From JANRKN01 sp033763435 (lineage in GTDB: Bacteria > Planctomycetota > Phycisphaerae > Phycisphaerales > UBA1924), in the NCBI GenBank assembly GCA_033763435.1, contig JANRKN010000159.1, positions 1-38,051 on the forward strand: 38,051 nt of DNA, given 5' to 3'. Below are positions 1 to 8,295 of this stretch, in pieces. The translations under genes and the position numbers were made by a program. Under the pieces are notes generated by a model. That model had not been told where the DNA came from. It was given only the letters and a program-made list of their open reading frames with translations, and ran no database searches. Positions within the stretch are counted from its first letter, which is position 1. Each line of letters begins with the position of its first letter.

Positions 1-270
1 GGGCGGGCCTTCGCGCTTGCGGAAGCCGCCCGGGAACTTGCCCGCGGCGCTGGTCTTCTCGCGGTAGTCGACCGTCAGCGGGAAAAAGTCGATGCCCTCG
101 CGGGGGTTGGCGCGGACGACGGTCGCGAGGACCGAGGAGCCAGCGTACGAGGCGATGACCGCCGCGTTGGCCTGGCGTCCGACGACGCCGGTTTCGATCA
201 CGAGCTCACGGCCGCCGATGTCGCGCGCGATGCGCTTCAGGCCGGCCAACGACGCAGAAAACTGGGACAT
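1..270 (-). CDS. pnp: Polyribonucleotide nucleotidyltransferase (PNPase), N-terminal 90 residues, cut by window edge
   Basis: PNPase is a phosphorolytic 3'-to-5' exoribonuclease of RNA turnover that acts as a cytoplasmic trimer. The visible part begins MSQFSASLAGLK and reads into the first RNase PH domain. It contains the family signature TVDYREKTSAAGKFPGGF followed by KREGP near residues 68-90. The ATG at 270 is preceded by TGAGG, a reasonable ribosome binding site. It lies downstream of rpsO on the same strand, the classic rpsO-pnp order, which supports the call. The C-terminal RNase PH, KH and S1 domains lie outside the window. Confidence 0.93.
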   Translation of the reverse strand, partial: MSQFSASLAGLKRIARDIGGRELVIETGVVGRQANAAVIASYAGSSVLATVVRANPREGIDFFPLTVDYREKTSAAGKFPGGFRKREGPP

Positions 271-427
271 TCAAGCCTCACAATGACCGCCGGCCTTCGC
301 TCGGGCGCGGCGTGGGTGGGCCCGCGTTCAGGACGTGTCTCGCCCACGCTCCGGCACGACCGGCCCATCGAGAAGGGCGCGGTCCGGAGGCTCGCAGACG
401 CTCACGGGGCGCGCTGAGCACGCCCTC

Positions 428-504
428 CGCGGGTGCGGGTCACACGCACCGCGAGTTTCACGGCAGAAGGCCAGGCCCGGGACAGACGCCCCTCTCCGAG
501 AGGG
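428..504 (-). promoter_or_regulatory. pnp leader with stem-loops
   Basis: The 327 bases between rpsO and pnp contain no credible gene. Two inverted repeats are visible: CGCGGGTGCG at 428-437 against CGCACCGCG at 445-453 (one bulged G), and CCCTCT at 490-495 against AGAGGG at 499-504. In E. coli the pnp leader is folded and cut by RNase III, and PNPase then represses its own message. A similar role here is inferred from position only. Confidence 0.35.
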
Positions 505-548
505 CCGACCGGGGCTGGCCCACTGCCGCTGAACGCGGAGGTGTGGCC

Positions 549-590
549 CAAAAGCGAAGCGGCCCGCGGACGTCTCCGTCGGCGGGCCGG
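549..590 (-). terminator. Strong hairpin after rpsO (terminator or processing site)
   Basis: The arms CGGCCCGC (560-567) and GCGGGCCG (582-589) are perfectly complementary, and inside them GACG pairs with CGTC around a four-base loop. On the minus strand the stem is followed by CTTCGCTTTT, so it can act as an intrinsic terminator just after the rpsO stop. pnp lies downstream on the same strand, so the element may be partial, or may serve as an RNase processing site between the two genes. Confidence 0.65.
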
Positions 591-597
591 GGGATCG

Positions 598-867
598 TTA
601 CTTACGCAGGCCCAGTCGGCCGATGAGCGTCTTGTAGCCTTCCGGGTTCACCCGGGCGAAGTACTTCAGAAGCCGGTTGCGCTTGCTGACCATCATGACC
701 AGGCCGCGACGGCTGTGGTGGTCCTTGGCGTGACCGCTCAGGTGCCCGGAGAGCTCCTGAATCCGGTCGGTCAGGTTCGCGATCTGCACCTCGGCCGAGC
801 CCGAGTCCTTCTCGTGCCGCCGGAACTTCGTGATCGTCGCCTTCTTCTGCTCAGCCGTGACCGCCAT
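598..867 (-). CDS. rpsO: 30S ribosomal protein S15
   Basis: S15 is a primary 16S rRNA-binding protein that bridges the 30S platform to the 50S subunit. The 89-residue product has the usual family length. It shows the characteristic features: TDRIQELSGHLSGHAKDHHSRRGL at about residues 32-55, then MVSKRNRLLKYF, and the C-terminal GLRK. The ATG is preceded by AAGAAGGA at a normal distance. The gene is followed by a strong hairpin and then by pnp, the conserved bacterial arrangement. A candidate promoter lies about 140 bases upstream. Identification is secure. Confidence 0.97.
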   Translation of the reverse strand: MAVTAEQKKATITKFRRHEKDSGSAEVQIANLTDRIQELSGHLSGHAKDHHSRRGLVMMVSKRNRLLKYFARVNPEGYKTLIGRLGLRK

Positions 868-1005
868 CGTTCGTCCTTCTTCGGTGATCTGTTCGCGACG
901 GGCTCCGACCAGTGCGGGGACCGACGCTGCGTGCTGGGCCGTGGGGCCCTCGGGGGAATGTCCGTCGGAATCTGTCAGGGCACCCCGGACCCAGTGACAG
1001 GACCA

Positions 1006-1034
1006 ACTCTAGGGCCGCGCGTGGGTTGGATCAA
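1006..1034 (-). promoter_or_regulatory. Candidate housekeeping promoter for rpsO-pnp
   Basis: Read on the minus strand, TTGATC (1029-1034) and TAGAGT (1006-1011) are separated by exactly 17 bases, matching four of six bases of each sigma-70 hexamer. This places a start site near 999 and gives an untranslated leader of about 130 bases before rpsO. It lies in the 239-base divergent gap between rpsO and the aminotransferase gene. The prediction rests on motif matching only. Confidence 0.4.
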
Positions 1035-1106
1035 ATCCGCGCTGAGACCCCCCCGCCTCGGGCCCCAGTCCTTCATTTAGACCCTTGCAAATCCTAACCT
1101 CACGCC

Positions 1107-2426
1107 ATGAGCCCCACCCCCTCCCCCACCTCCCCCACCGCCCCCAACGCTTCATCCGCCCCCGCCCCCGCTGGCCTCGCGGTCGCGCGCCGGGTGGCGG
1201 CCCTGAAGCCCTCGGTCACGGTCGCGATCACCAACCTTGCCAAGAAGCTTCAGCGCGAGGGGCTGGACGTGCTCAGCTTTGCCGCGGGCGAGCCCGACTT
1301 TGACACCCCCGACCGCATCAAGCAGTCGGCCGTCAAGGCCCTCAACGCCGGGCAGACCAAGTACATGCCCACCCTGGGCGACCCCGAGACCCGGGGCGTG
1401 CTCGCCGAGAAGCTCACGCGCGAGAACGGGATCCCGGGCCTGAACGCCGACCACATCGCCATCTCCGCCGGCGGTAAGCACTCGCTGTTCATCGCCTGCC
1501 ACTGCCTGCTCGACGAGCCCCGCCCGGGCGAGGCGCCTCAGGAGGTCCTGCTGCCCGTCCCGGCATGGGTCTCCTACGCCCCGATCGTCGAACTCGCGGG
1601 CGGCAAGGTCGTCGAAGTGCCCACGACGCTCGAGACGGGCTTCAAGGCCAGCGCCGAGCAGATCGCCCGGATGATCACGCCCCGCACGCGGATGCTGATT
1701 CTCAACTCGCCCTCGAACCCGTGCGGCACGATGTACACGCCCGACGAACTGCGTGCGATCGGCCGCGCGGTCGCCGACAAGGCCAAGTCCGTCGCGCCCG
1801 GCCTGGTCATTCTCTCCGACGAGCTCTACGAAAAGATCGTCTACGGCGGGATCGAACACTTCTCGATCGGCTCCATGCCCGAAGTCGCCGATCGCACCCT
1901 CACGATCAACGGCCTGTCCAAGGCTTACGCGATGACCGGCTGGCGCATCGGCTACGCCGCGATGCCCGGCGCGTTCGGCAAGAAGCTCATCGACGCCATG
2001 GGCACCCTTCAGGGCCAGATGTCGACCAACATCACCTCATTCACCTACCCCGCGATCCGCACCGCGATCCGCGAGGCCCAGGCCGAGGTCGAGTCCATGC
2101 GCGCCTCGTTCGCCTCGCGCGCCAAGCTCATTACCCAGCGCCTGAGCGCGATCCCCGGCATCCAGTGCGCCACGCCCACGGGCGCCTTCTATGCCTGGCC
2201 CCGCATCTCCAGCCTCTTCGGCAAAGCCACCCCCGGCGGGCGCACCATCCGCTCCTCGATGGACTTCTGCGAAGCGCTGCTCAACGAAAAGCTCGTCGCC
2301 TTCGTCCCCGGCGAAGACTTCGGCGGCTGCGGCGGCGAGCACTGCCGAATCTCCTTTGCCTGCTCCGAAGCCCAGATCAGCAAGGGCATGGACCGCCTCG
2401 CCGAGTTCGTCGCCTCCCTCCGCTGA
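1107..2426 (+). CDS. Class I/II pyridoxal-phosphate aminotransferase (aspartate aminotransferase type)
   Basis: This is a fold-type I PLP enzyme that probably transfers the amino group of aspartate or a related amino acid to a 2-oxo acid. Of 439 residues, the catalytic domain starts near residue 24 (LAVARRVAALKPSVTVAITN). Signatures include SFAAGEPDFDTP (57-68), NSPSNPCG (200-207), SDELYEKIVYGG (237-248), the PLP Schiff-base lysine K272 in NGLSKAYAMTGWRIGY, and a C-terminal CRISFA. The first 23 residues are a Pro/Ser/Ala-rich tail not usual for the family, and the ATG lacks a clear Shine-Dalgarno. The true start may therefore differ, although no better in-frame start was seen before the conserved region. 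The LptC-like gene follows after 38 bases on the same strand, so the two may be cotranscribed. Confidence 0.9.
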   Translation: MSPTPSPTSPTAPNASSAPAPAGLAVARRVAALKPSVTVAITNLAKKLQREGLDVLSFAAGEPDFDTPDRIKQSAVKALNAGQTKYMPTLGDPETRGVLAEKLTRENGIPGLNADHIAISAGGKHSLFIACHCLLDEPRPGEAPQEVLLPVPAWVSYAPIVELAGGKVVEVPTTLETGFKASAEQIARMITPRTRMLILNSPSNPCGTMYTPDELRAIGRAVADKAKSVAPGLVILSDELYEKIVYGGIEHFSIGSMPEVADRTLTINGLSKAYAMTGWRIGYAAMPGAFGKKLIDAMGTLQGQMSTNITSFTYPAIRTAIREAQAEVESMRASFASRAKLITQRLSAIPGIQCATPTGAFYAWPRISSLFGKATPGGRTIRSSMDFCEALLNEKLVAFVPGEDFGGCGGEHCRISFACSEAQISKGMDRLAEFVASLR

Positions 2427-2464
2427 TCGCCCCTCCCCTCACGCCCGGCCCGCTCGGAGACCTC

Positions 2465-5400
2465 ATGACCCACGCCCGAACCGGTTCGGTCAAGCCCGGC
2501 ATGATCGTCGCGCTCGTCGTCGGCGCGATCTTTGCCTCGGTCATCGCGATCGCGCTGGTCCGAGGCACGGTCGCGCCCCCCGCCCAGCCCGAAGCCCCCG
2601 ACATCGCCCAGATCCCGGGCGTCGATCGCGCCCCCGGACAGACCTCGGCCGCGGGCGGGCTCGTGACCACCACCGGCGCGGTCATCCAGCTCACCGACAA
2701 GCGCGACCCCGGGCGCGTCGCGGGCGTCATCCGCGCCGCCAAGCTCGAACCGCTCGAGGCCCGGCGCTATCTCATCGAGAAGCCCCGCGTCTGGTACGAC
2801 CTCAAGGACGGCCGGCGCCTGTGGGTCGCCGCCGACGAAGGCCGGCTCTTCATGCCCGACCGCGGCGGACGCAGCGAACCCGAGAACGGCACGCTCCGCG
2901 GCAACGTCACCATCAAGCTCTTTGACCGCCTCCCCGCCGGCGCGCCCGACCTCGACCCCGAGCGCGACTCGGAAACCCTCCGCTCGCTCACGCTCCTGAC
3001 CGCGACGACGGACTCGATCAACTTCGACGGCGCGCTGGGCGAAGTCTCCACCCCCGACCGCCTCGTGGTCACCTCCGAACGCGTCGACTTTGCCGGCACA
3101 GGCCTGCGCGTGATTCTGAGCGAGGCGCAGGACCGCATCGACCTGCTCCAGGTCCAGAAGCGCGAGTACATCCGCTATCGCATGGCCTCCGCGGGCGCGC
3201 CCGCGACGACCGCGTCCTCGGGCGGATCAACCGCGCGTGAAGGGGCCCGCGCCGACTCAACGCCGAACCTCACATCGAACGCCGCGTCCAACGAGACGCC
3301 GAGCAGCGCGCCGACCGTGCTGTACCGCGCCCAGTTCACCGACGTAGTGCGCGTGACGATGGGCGAGCGACTGCTGACCTCAGACCGGCTCGATGTGCTC
3401 GTGCGGCTCGTGAACAACCGTCTGCCGAGCCGAACAACGGCCACCGCAGGCTCGCCGACCTCGACCGCATCCGGTGCGCCGACGAACACTCAATCCACAG
3501 CCAACGCCGCGCCGACTCCCGCCTCGGCCGCGCCGAGCGCGAACACCGAGGTCATCGAGCTGCTGGGTCAGGGCGCGATCGAGCTTCGGCCGATCGCCTC
3601 GACCGAGCCCGTGCCGACGGAGCTGACGGGCGACGACCTCGCGCTGCGATTCAGCGGCGAGCGCTCGGGGCGCGTGCGCGTCACCGACCCTGCGCTCGGG
3701 CTGGAGGCGCAGGCCGCATCGATTCTGTATCGCGCGACGTCGCAGGAACTGGCGCTCGCGGGCGTGGGCCCGGCGTCGGTCGATGTGCTGCTGCGCGGCA
3801 AGCCGGGCGACCGCGATGCCGCGCCCGCCCGCGCGGCGCTCGTGAATTACCGCGTGAATCTCGCCTCGGGCCTCTCGCACGCGGCCGGGCCCGGCGTGCT
3901 CGAGCTGCTGCCCGCGGGCGCTGACCCCGCGCAGACGCCCGTTGGCTCTGCCGACCGCCGCCTGAGCTGGAACGACCAAGCCGAGTTCGACTTTGAAACC
4001 GTCAACGGCCGGACGACCGGACGCCTCAAGGAAGCGCGCCTCACCGGCGCGGTCGAAGCGCGCGACAGCGGCGTGACCTCCGGCGCGGGCAGCTCCGTCA
4101 AGGGCGGGTTCCTGCAGGCGATGTTCGAGCCCGCGGGCGAAGGCCCACGCGGCGCGCGCGAAGCGCTGCGGATCCGCCGATTGGTCGCGCGCGAGGCCGC
4201 GGAGTTTGCCGATGGCCGCGGTGGGCTGCTGCGGGGCGAAACACTCGACGTGGCTTTCACCACCCGCGCGGGCCTGACCGGCGCGCCCGTGACCGATCCG
4301 ACCGACATCCAAGCCTCGGGCAAGGTGCTCGCCCAGCGCGGCACGGGCCCGACGCTCGCGCGCCTCGAAGCCGACTCGCTCCGAGCCATGCTCGACCGCC
4401 GGACCACCGACGATCAGGGCAAGATGCTCCCGGGCGAGGGCGAGCTGATCGTCACGCAGATGGACGCCTCGGGCAAGGTTCGCTACATCGGGGGCGACGG
4501 GATCACGTTCGCCGGCGACAAGGCCCAGGCCGAGCCTTCGGCCCAGCGCCTGCGCCTGACGGGCAACGCCAGTCTCGGCGTCTCTCAGGGCGACGCGGGA
4601 ACGATCGTCACCGGCGACGACCTGACGCTCGACGGCATCACCCGCCGGCTCGAGGTCGCGGGTCAGGGCACCTTCGAGCACACCGACAAGCGCTCAGACT
4701 CCGCGCGCGGGCCGGTGGTCGCGTCGGCCTCGTGGAAGGACAGGATGACCTACGACGACACCACGGGCGTGGTGCTGGCCGAGGGGCGCGCGGTGGCCAA
4801 CAGCCTCAGCGCGGGCAAGTCGCGCGAGCGGCTCAAGGCCCAGCAGGTGCGGGTCGAACTCTCGCCGTACGCGCCGTCGGTTGCGGGCCAGCCCGCGGCG
4901 CCCCGCACGCTGCGGCGCGTCATCGCCACCGGCACCGATACCGCGCCCGCCGAGGTCGAGCAGCGCGTGCTCGAGGCGATGGGCCCGGAGATCAAGCCTG
5001 ATTCGCTCGCCTCGGCGATGGGCGCGGGCGACACCCCCGCCGACGAATACGCGCGGCTGGTCTTCGTGCGCTCGCGCGAGATCACCGCCGACAACGCCTC
5101 GGGCACCATCAGCGCGCCCGGCACGGGCACGATGCTCATCGTCGATCGCCGACAGATCGAGCGCGACACGCAGACGCTCGAGCCGACCGCGACGGGCTCG
5201 GGCCGGGGCAACACGCTCTTCCGCTGGTCGCAGGGCCTGACCGCGACGCGCGCCGACGGGCGCATCGTGATGTCGGGCGAGGTCGCGATGACCCACGAGC
5301 GCCTGCCCGACGGTCAGATGACGCTGCTGGAAGCCGAACGCCTGACCGCGCGCCTGCGCGAGCTGTCGTCCGACGGCGTGCGGACCACCCAGCGCGACGC

Positions 5401-5653
5401 ACGCGCCGAGCTGCTCGACGTTGAAGCGCAGGGACGCGTCTACGCGCGCTCCGGCAGCAAGGAACTCACGGCCGAGCGGATGCTCTACGACGCGCAGAGC
5501 GAGCAGGTCGACGTCTTCGCGGCGCCGGGCCGGCGCGTGACGGTGTTCGATGGCCAGCGCGCCACGCCCGTCTCCGCCGAGCGCCTGCGCTGGAACCTCA
5601 AGAGCGACACAGTCGAGGTGATCGCGCCCGGGACGATCTCCACGCCGCGGTAA
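2465..5653 (+). CDS. Very large LptC/OstA(LptA)-like LPS export protein
   Basis: This is a 1062-residue envelope protein. After a short N-terminus, one hydrophobic segment (about residues 13-31, MIVALVVGAIFASVIAIAL) anchors it in the inner membrane, with the rest periplasmic. Residues about 95-235 resemble LptC (RRYLIEKPRVWYDLKDGRR, then GTLRGNVTIKLFD). A Thr/Ser/Ala/Pro-rich linker follows (about 240-290 and 325-360), and then repeated beta-jellyroll-like OstA segments (LTSDRLDVL, RLRLTGNASL, and the C-terminal LTAERMLYDAQSEQVDVFA). LptC and LptA normally are separate proteins of about 190 residues; here both kinds of segment appear in one chain. The start is supported by GGAG five bases before the ATG. 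kdsC and kdsD, convergent next door, fit an LPS role. Domain boundaries are estimates. Confidence 0.72.
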   Translation: MTHARTGSVKPGMIVALVVGAIFASVIAIALVRGTVAPPAQPEAPDIAQIPGVDRAPGQTSAAGGLVTTTGAVIQLTDKRDPGRVAGVIRAAKLEPLEARRYLIEKPRVWYDLKDGRRLWVAADEGRLFMPDRGGRSEPENGTLRGNVTIKLFDRLPAGAPDLDPERDSETLRSLTLLTATTDSINFDGALGEVSTPDRLVVTSERVDFAGTGLRVILSEAQDRIDLLQVQKREYIRYRMASAGAPATTASSGGSTAREGARADSTPNLTSNAASNETPSSAPTVLYRAQFTDVVRVTMGERLLTSDRLDVLVRLVNNRLPSRTTATAGSPTSTASGAPTNTQSTANAAPTPASAAPSANTEVIELLGQGAIELRPIASTEPVPTELTGDDLALRFSGERSGRVRVTDPALGLEAQAASILYRATSQELALAGVGPASVDVLLRGKPGDRDAAPARAALVNYRVNLASGLSHAAGPGVLELLPAGADPAQTPVGSADRRLSWNDQAEFDFETVNGRTTGRLKEARLTGAVEARDSGVTSGAGSSVKGGFLQAMFEPAGEGPRGAREALRIRRLVAREAAEFADGRGGLLRGETLDVAFTTRAGLTGAPVTDPTDIQASGKVLAQRGTGPTLARLEADSLRAMLDRRTTDDQGKMLPGEGELIVTQMDASGKVRYIGGDGITFAGDKAQAEPSAQRLRLTGNASLGVSQGDAGTIVTGDDLTLDGITRRLEVAGQGTFEHTDKRSDSARGPVVASASWKDRMTYDDTTGVVLAEGRAVANSLSAGKSRERLKAQQVRVELSPYAPSVAGQPAAPRTLRRVIATGTDTAPAEVEQRVLEAMGPEIKPDSLASAMGAGDTPADEYARLVFVRSREITADNASGTISAPGTGTMLIVDRRQIERDTQTLEPTATGSGRGNTLFRWSQGLTATRADGRIVMSGEVAMTHERLPDGQMTLLEAERLTARLRELSSDGVRTTQRDARAELLDVEAQGRVYARSGSKELTAERMLYDAQSEQVDVFAAPGRRVTVFDGQRATPVSAERLRWNLKSDTVEVIAPGTISTPR

Positions 5654-5670
5654 CGCGGTCGGCGTTCGCC

Positions 5671-6225
5671 TTACGCCTGCACCGCGACATCGATCAGGTC
5701 GTGGTCGCTCATGCCGCGGGACTTGAGCAGCAGCTCGATCACCTCGCGCACCGCGCCGCGCCCGCCCGGGCGGTGCGTGACGAGCCGCGCAAGGCTCTTC
5801 ACCGAGGGCTCGGCGTCAGCGACCGCGATCGGAAGCCCCACCGCCGCGAAGATCGGGGCGTCAGGCCAGTCGTCGCCCACATACGCGACTTCGTCGCGCG
5901 TCGCGCCCGTGCGCTTCATCGCCTCGGCCAGCGCGGGCAGCTTGTCGTGCGAGCCTTGAAACACCATGCCGATGCCCAGCGTCTCCGCGCGCTTGGCAAC
6001 GATCGGGCTGTTGCGCCCGGAGATGATCGCCGAGTGCAGCCCCAGCTTGTGCCAGACCTTCAGGCCGAGCCCATCACGCACGGAGAAGGACTTGATCTCG
6101 CGTCCGTCGGCATCGAGCGTGATGGCGCCGTCGGTGAGCACGCCGTCGACGTCGAGGATCAGCAGCCTGATCTTCGCGAGGCTCTCGCGGGGCACGGGGG
6201 CGTTGAGCGAGGCCGGGGTCGTCAC
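5671..6225 (-). CDS. kdsC: 3-deoxy-D-manno-octulosonate 8-phosphate phosphatase (KdsC)
   Basis: KdsC is a HAD-superfamily phosphatase that removes phosphate from Kdo-8-phosphate to give Kdo for the LPS inner core. The 184-residue size is right for the tetrameric C0-type KdsC. Motifs seen are LLILDVDGVLTDG, with nucleophile D25 and acid D27; then IISGRNS; KLPAL for the HAD lysine region; and YVGDDWPDAP near residues 115-124, which holds the Mg-binding aspartates. The start is GTG at 6225, three bases after the kdsD stop, so the two genes are an operon and probably coupled. The tail GMSDHDLIDVAVQA is slightly long for the family. It converges on the LptC-like gene with only 17 bases between the stops. 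Confidence 0.9.
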   Translation of the reverse strand: MTTPASLNAPVPRESLAKIRLLILDVDGVLTDGAITLDADGREIKSFSVRDGLGLKVWHKLGLHSAIISGRNSPIVAKRAETLGIGMVFQGSHDKLPALAEAMKRTGATRDEVAYVGDDWPDAPIFAAVGLPIAVADAEPSVKSLARLVTHRPGGRGAVREVIELLLKSRGMSDHDLIDVAVQA

Positions 6226-6228
6226 GGG

Positions 6229-7296
6229 TCACTCCTGAACCAGCTTCATCGCGATCAGGTCCTGCACGTCGAGCATGCCCACGGGCCGGCCCTGCGCATC
6301 GACGACGGGGATCTCGTCCGAGCGGTGCTCGCGCACGAGCCGCACAGCGTCCTGAATGAGCGCCGAATCGGGCAGCGAGCGCGGCGAGCGCGTCATCACC
6401 TCCGCGATCGGGCGCGCCAGTTCCGCGGGTGAACGCAGGATCAGCCGGCGCAGGTCCGCGTCGGTGAAGATGCCCGTGAGCACGCCCGTGCGCGCGTCGA
6501 CCAGCGTGATCGCGCCGGGCCGGCGTCCGCTCTCGGCCGCGCGCGCGAGCGCATCGCCCACGCTGACTGAGTCCGGGATCAGCGGCATGTTGCGCCCCGC
6601 GACAAACCGCAGCGCCTCGGTCACGGGCCTGAGCAGCCCGCCCAGCGATCCGCCCGGATGCCGGCGCGCGAAGTCCTCACGCGTGAAGTTCCGCCGGCGC
6701 GCGACGCACAGCGCCAGCGCATCGCCCAGCGCGAGCGTTGCGGTCGTCGAGCTCGTCGGCGCGGGCATATGGCCCGCCTCCTCACGCACCCCCAGCGTCA
6801 GCGCCGCGGTCGCGAGCCGCTCGAGCGATGAGGGCGCGCCGTTCTCCCGCCCGCACGTGATCGCGATGATCGGCACGCCGTCCTGCTTCAGAATCGCCGC
6901 AAGGTTCACGACCTCGTCGGTCTCCCCCGACGCCGAGATCGCGATCACCGTGTCGTTGGCCCGGAAGCGCCCGAGATCGCCATGAAACGCCTCGGCCGGG
7001 TGCACCGAATGCGACGCCACGCCCAGCGACGCGAGCGTCGCCGAGATCTTCGCGCCGATCAGCCCGGACTTGCCCAGGCCCGTCACCAGCACCGTGCCGC
7101 CCGACGCGGCGCACGCCTCGAGCAGCCCCACCGCCCGCTGAAACTCAGCGCCCAGCGTGCCTTCAAATCGCTCGGCCAGATTCGCCACGGCCCGCGCCTC
7201 GTCGGTCAGCAGCGCCCGCGCGAACTCCAGCTCGGTCGGAGGGCGTTCGGCGGTCGGTGCCCGACGGGAAGCCTGGGGGGTCTGTTCCGCGCTCAT
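6229..7296 (-). CDS. kdsD: Arabinose-5-phosphate isomerase (KdsD/KpsF family)
   Basis: This enzyme interconverts ribulose-5-phosphate and arabinose-5-phosphate, the first committed step to Kdo. The 355 residues contain an N-terminal SIS sugar-isomerase domain (about 45-200). It includes VLVTGLGKSGLIGAKISATLASLG, FHGDLGRF and ISASGETDEVV, followed by MPAPTSSTTATLALGDALA. Two CBS domains follow (about 225-355: MPLIPDSVSVGDAL, GVLTGIFTDADLRR, MTRSPRSLPD, and DAQGRPVGMLDVQDLIAMKL). Family members are about 320-330 residues; the excess is an N-terminal Thr/Ala/Pro-rich tail. kdsC follows after three bases. scpA is divergent with only 27 bases between the starts, so regulatory space is minimal. Confidence 0.93.
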   Translation of the reverse strand: MSAEQTPQASRRAPTAERPPTELEFARALLTDEARAVANLAERFEGTLGAEFQRAVGLLEACAASGGTVLVTGLGKSGLIGAKISATLASLGVASHSVHPAEAFHGDLGRFRANDTVIAISASGETDEVVNLAAILKQDGVPIIAITCGRENGAPSSLERLATAALTLGVREEAGHMPAPTSSTTATLALGDALALCVARRRNFTREDFARRHPGGSLGGLLRPVTEALRFVAGRNMPLIPDSVSVGDALARAAESGRRPGAITLVDARTGVLTGIFTDADLRRLILRSPAELARPIAEVMTRSPRSLPDSALIQDAVRLVREHRSDEIPVVDAQGRPVGMLDVQDLIAMKLVQE

Positions 7297-7323
7297 CCGG
7301 CAAGGTTAGACTAGCCGCAGACC

Positions 7324-8229
7324 ATGCTCACCGAGGACTACCGCGTACGGCTCGAGGACTTTGAAGGTCCGCTGGACCTGCTCCTGTTTCTCATCCGCAA
7401 GGACGAGCTGGACGTCCACGACATCCCCATCGCGCGGATCACCGACCAGTACCTCGCGTTCCTCGCGCGCCTCGGGCTCGCCAGCGCCAAGGACGCCTCG
7501 AACGCCGCGGTCGATATCGACGTCGCGGGCGAGTTTCTCGTCATGGCCGCGACGCTGATGGAGATCAAGTCGCGGATGATCGGCCCGCGCCCGACGGCCA
7601 TCGGCGAAGCGGGCGAGAACCCCGCCGCGCAGGCCGAGGCCGCCGACCCACGCGCGGAACTGGTGCAGCAGCTGCTCGCCTTCAAGAAGTACCGCGATGC
7701 CGCGGGCAACCTCGAAGACCGGCTCGAGCAGTGGCGCCACCGCTTCCCCGCCCGTCCCATCCACACGCCGACCGTCGCGAGTCCGGCGACCGAGACCGAA
7801 GACGACGAGGCCGCGCTGGGCCCGCTGCTCGAAGGGCACTTGGACGATCTCGAGCTGACCGACCTGATCGAAGCCTTCCGGCGGATCATGGAGACGGTGA
7901 ACTTCGACCGTCTGGGCGACCACCAGGTCAAGAGCGACGACACGCCCCTGGAGCTGCACGCCGAGGACCTGCTCGACCGCCTCCGCCGCCTGCCCACGAA
8001 CGCCGACCAATCTCCCCGCGGCATGACGCTGCTGGACATCTTCAAAGGCCGGACCAAGCCCCACATGGTTGGGCTGTTCCTGGCGATGCTGGAACTGGTC
8101 AAGCGCGGCGCCGTGGGCTTCCGCGTCGAAGCCAGCGCCACCAAGGGCGACCCGGCGTCGATCGTCGTGTTCGAAAAGAGCCTTGTGCTCTCCAGTCAGG
8201 TCGCGGAAACCAACGCGAATCAGGGCTGA
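7324..8229 (+). CDS. scpA: Segregation and condensation protein A (ScpA kleisin)
   Basis: ScpA is the kleisin subunit that joins Smc and ScpB to form the bacterial condensin and helps compact and segregate chromosomes. The 301-residue product opens with the family signature: RVRLEDFEGPLDLLLFLIRKDELDVHDIPIARITDQYL (residues 6-43). It continues with EFLVMAATLMEIKSRMI, the helical region that contacts Smc. The C-terminus (LDIFKGRTKPHMVGLFLAMLELVKRGAV) forms the winged-helix part. The usual partner scpB is not in the window. The start ATG lies 27 bases from the divergent kdsD start and has no strong Shine-Dalgarno, but the conserved N-terminus begins immediately after it, so the start is likely right. 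Confidence 0.93.
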   Translation: MLTEDYRVRLEDFEGPLDLLLFLIRKDELDVHDIPIARITDQYLAFLARLGLASAKDASNAAVDIDVAGEFLVMAATLMEIKSRMIGPRPTAIGEAGENPAAQAEAADPRAELVQQLLAFKKYRDAAGNLEDRLEQWRHRFPARPIHTPTVASPATETEDDEAALGPLLEGHLDDLELTDLIEAFRRIMETVNFDRLGDHQVKSDDTPLELHAEDLLDRLRRLPTNADQSPRGMTLLDIFKGRTKPHMVGLFLAMLELVKRGAVGFRVEASATKGDPASIVVFEKSLVLSSQVAETNANQG

Positions 8230-8295
8230 GATCGCCTTGCGACCCCGCCAAACGCCAGCCTCTCGGCCTTCCCTGATGCAGAACGGCGGTCGTTC

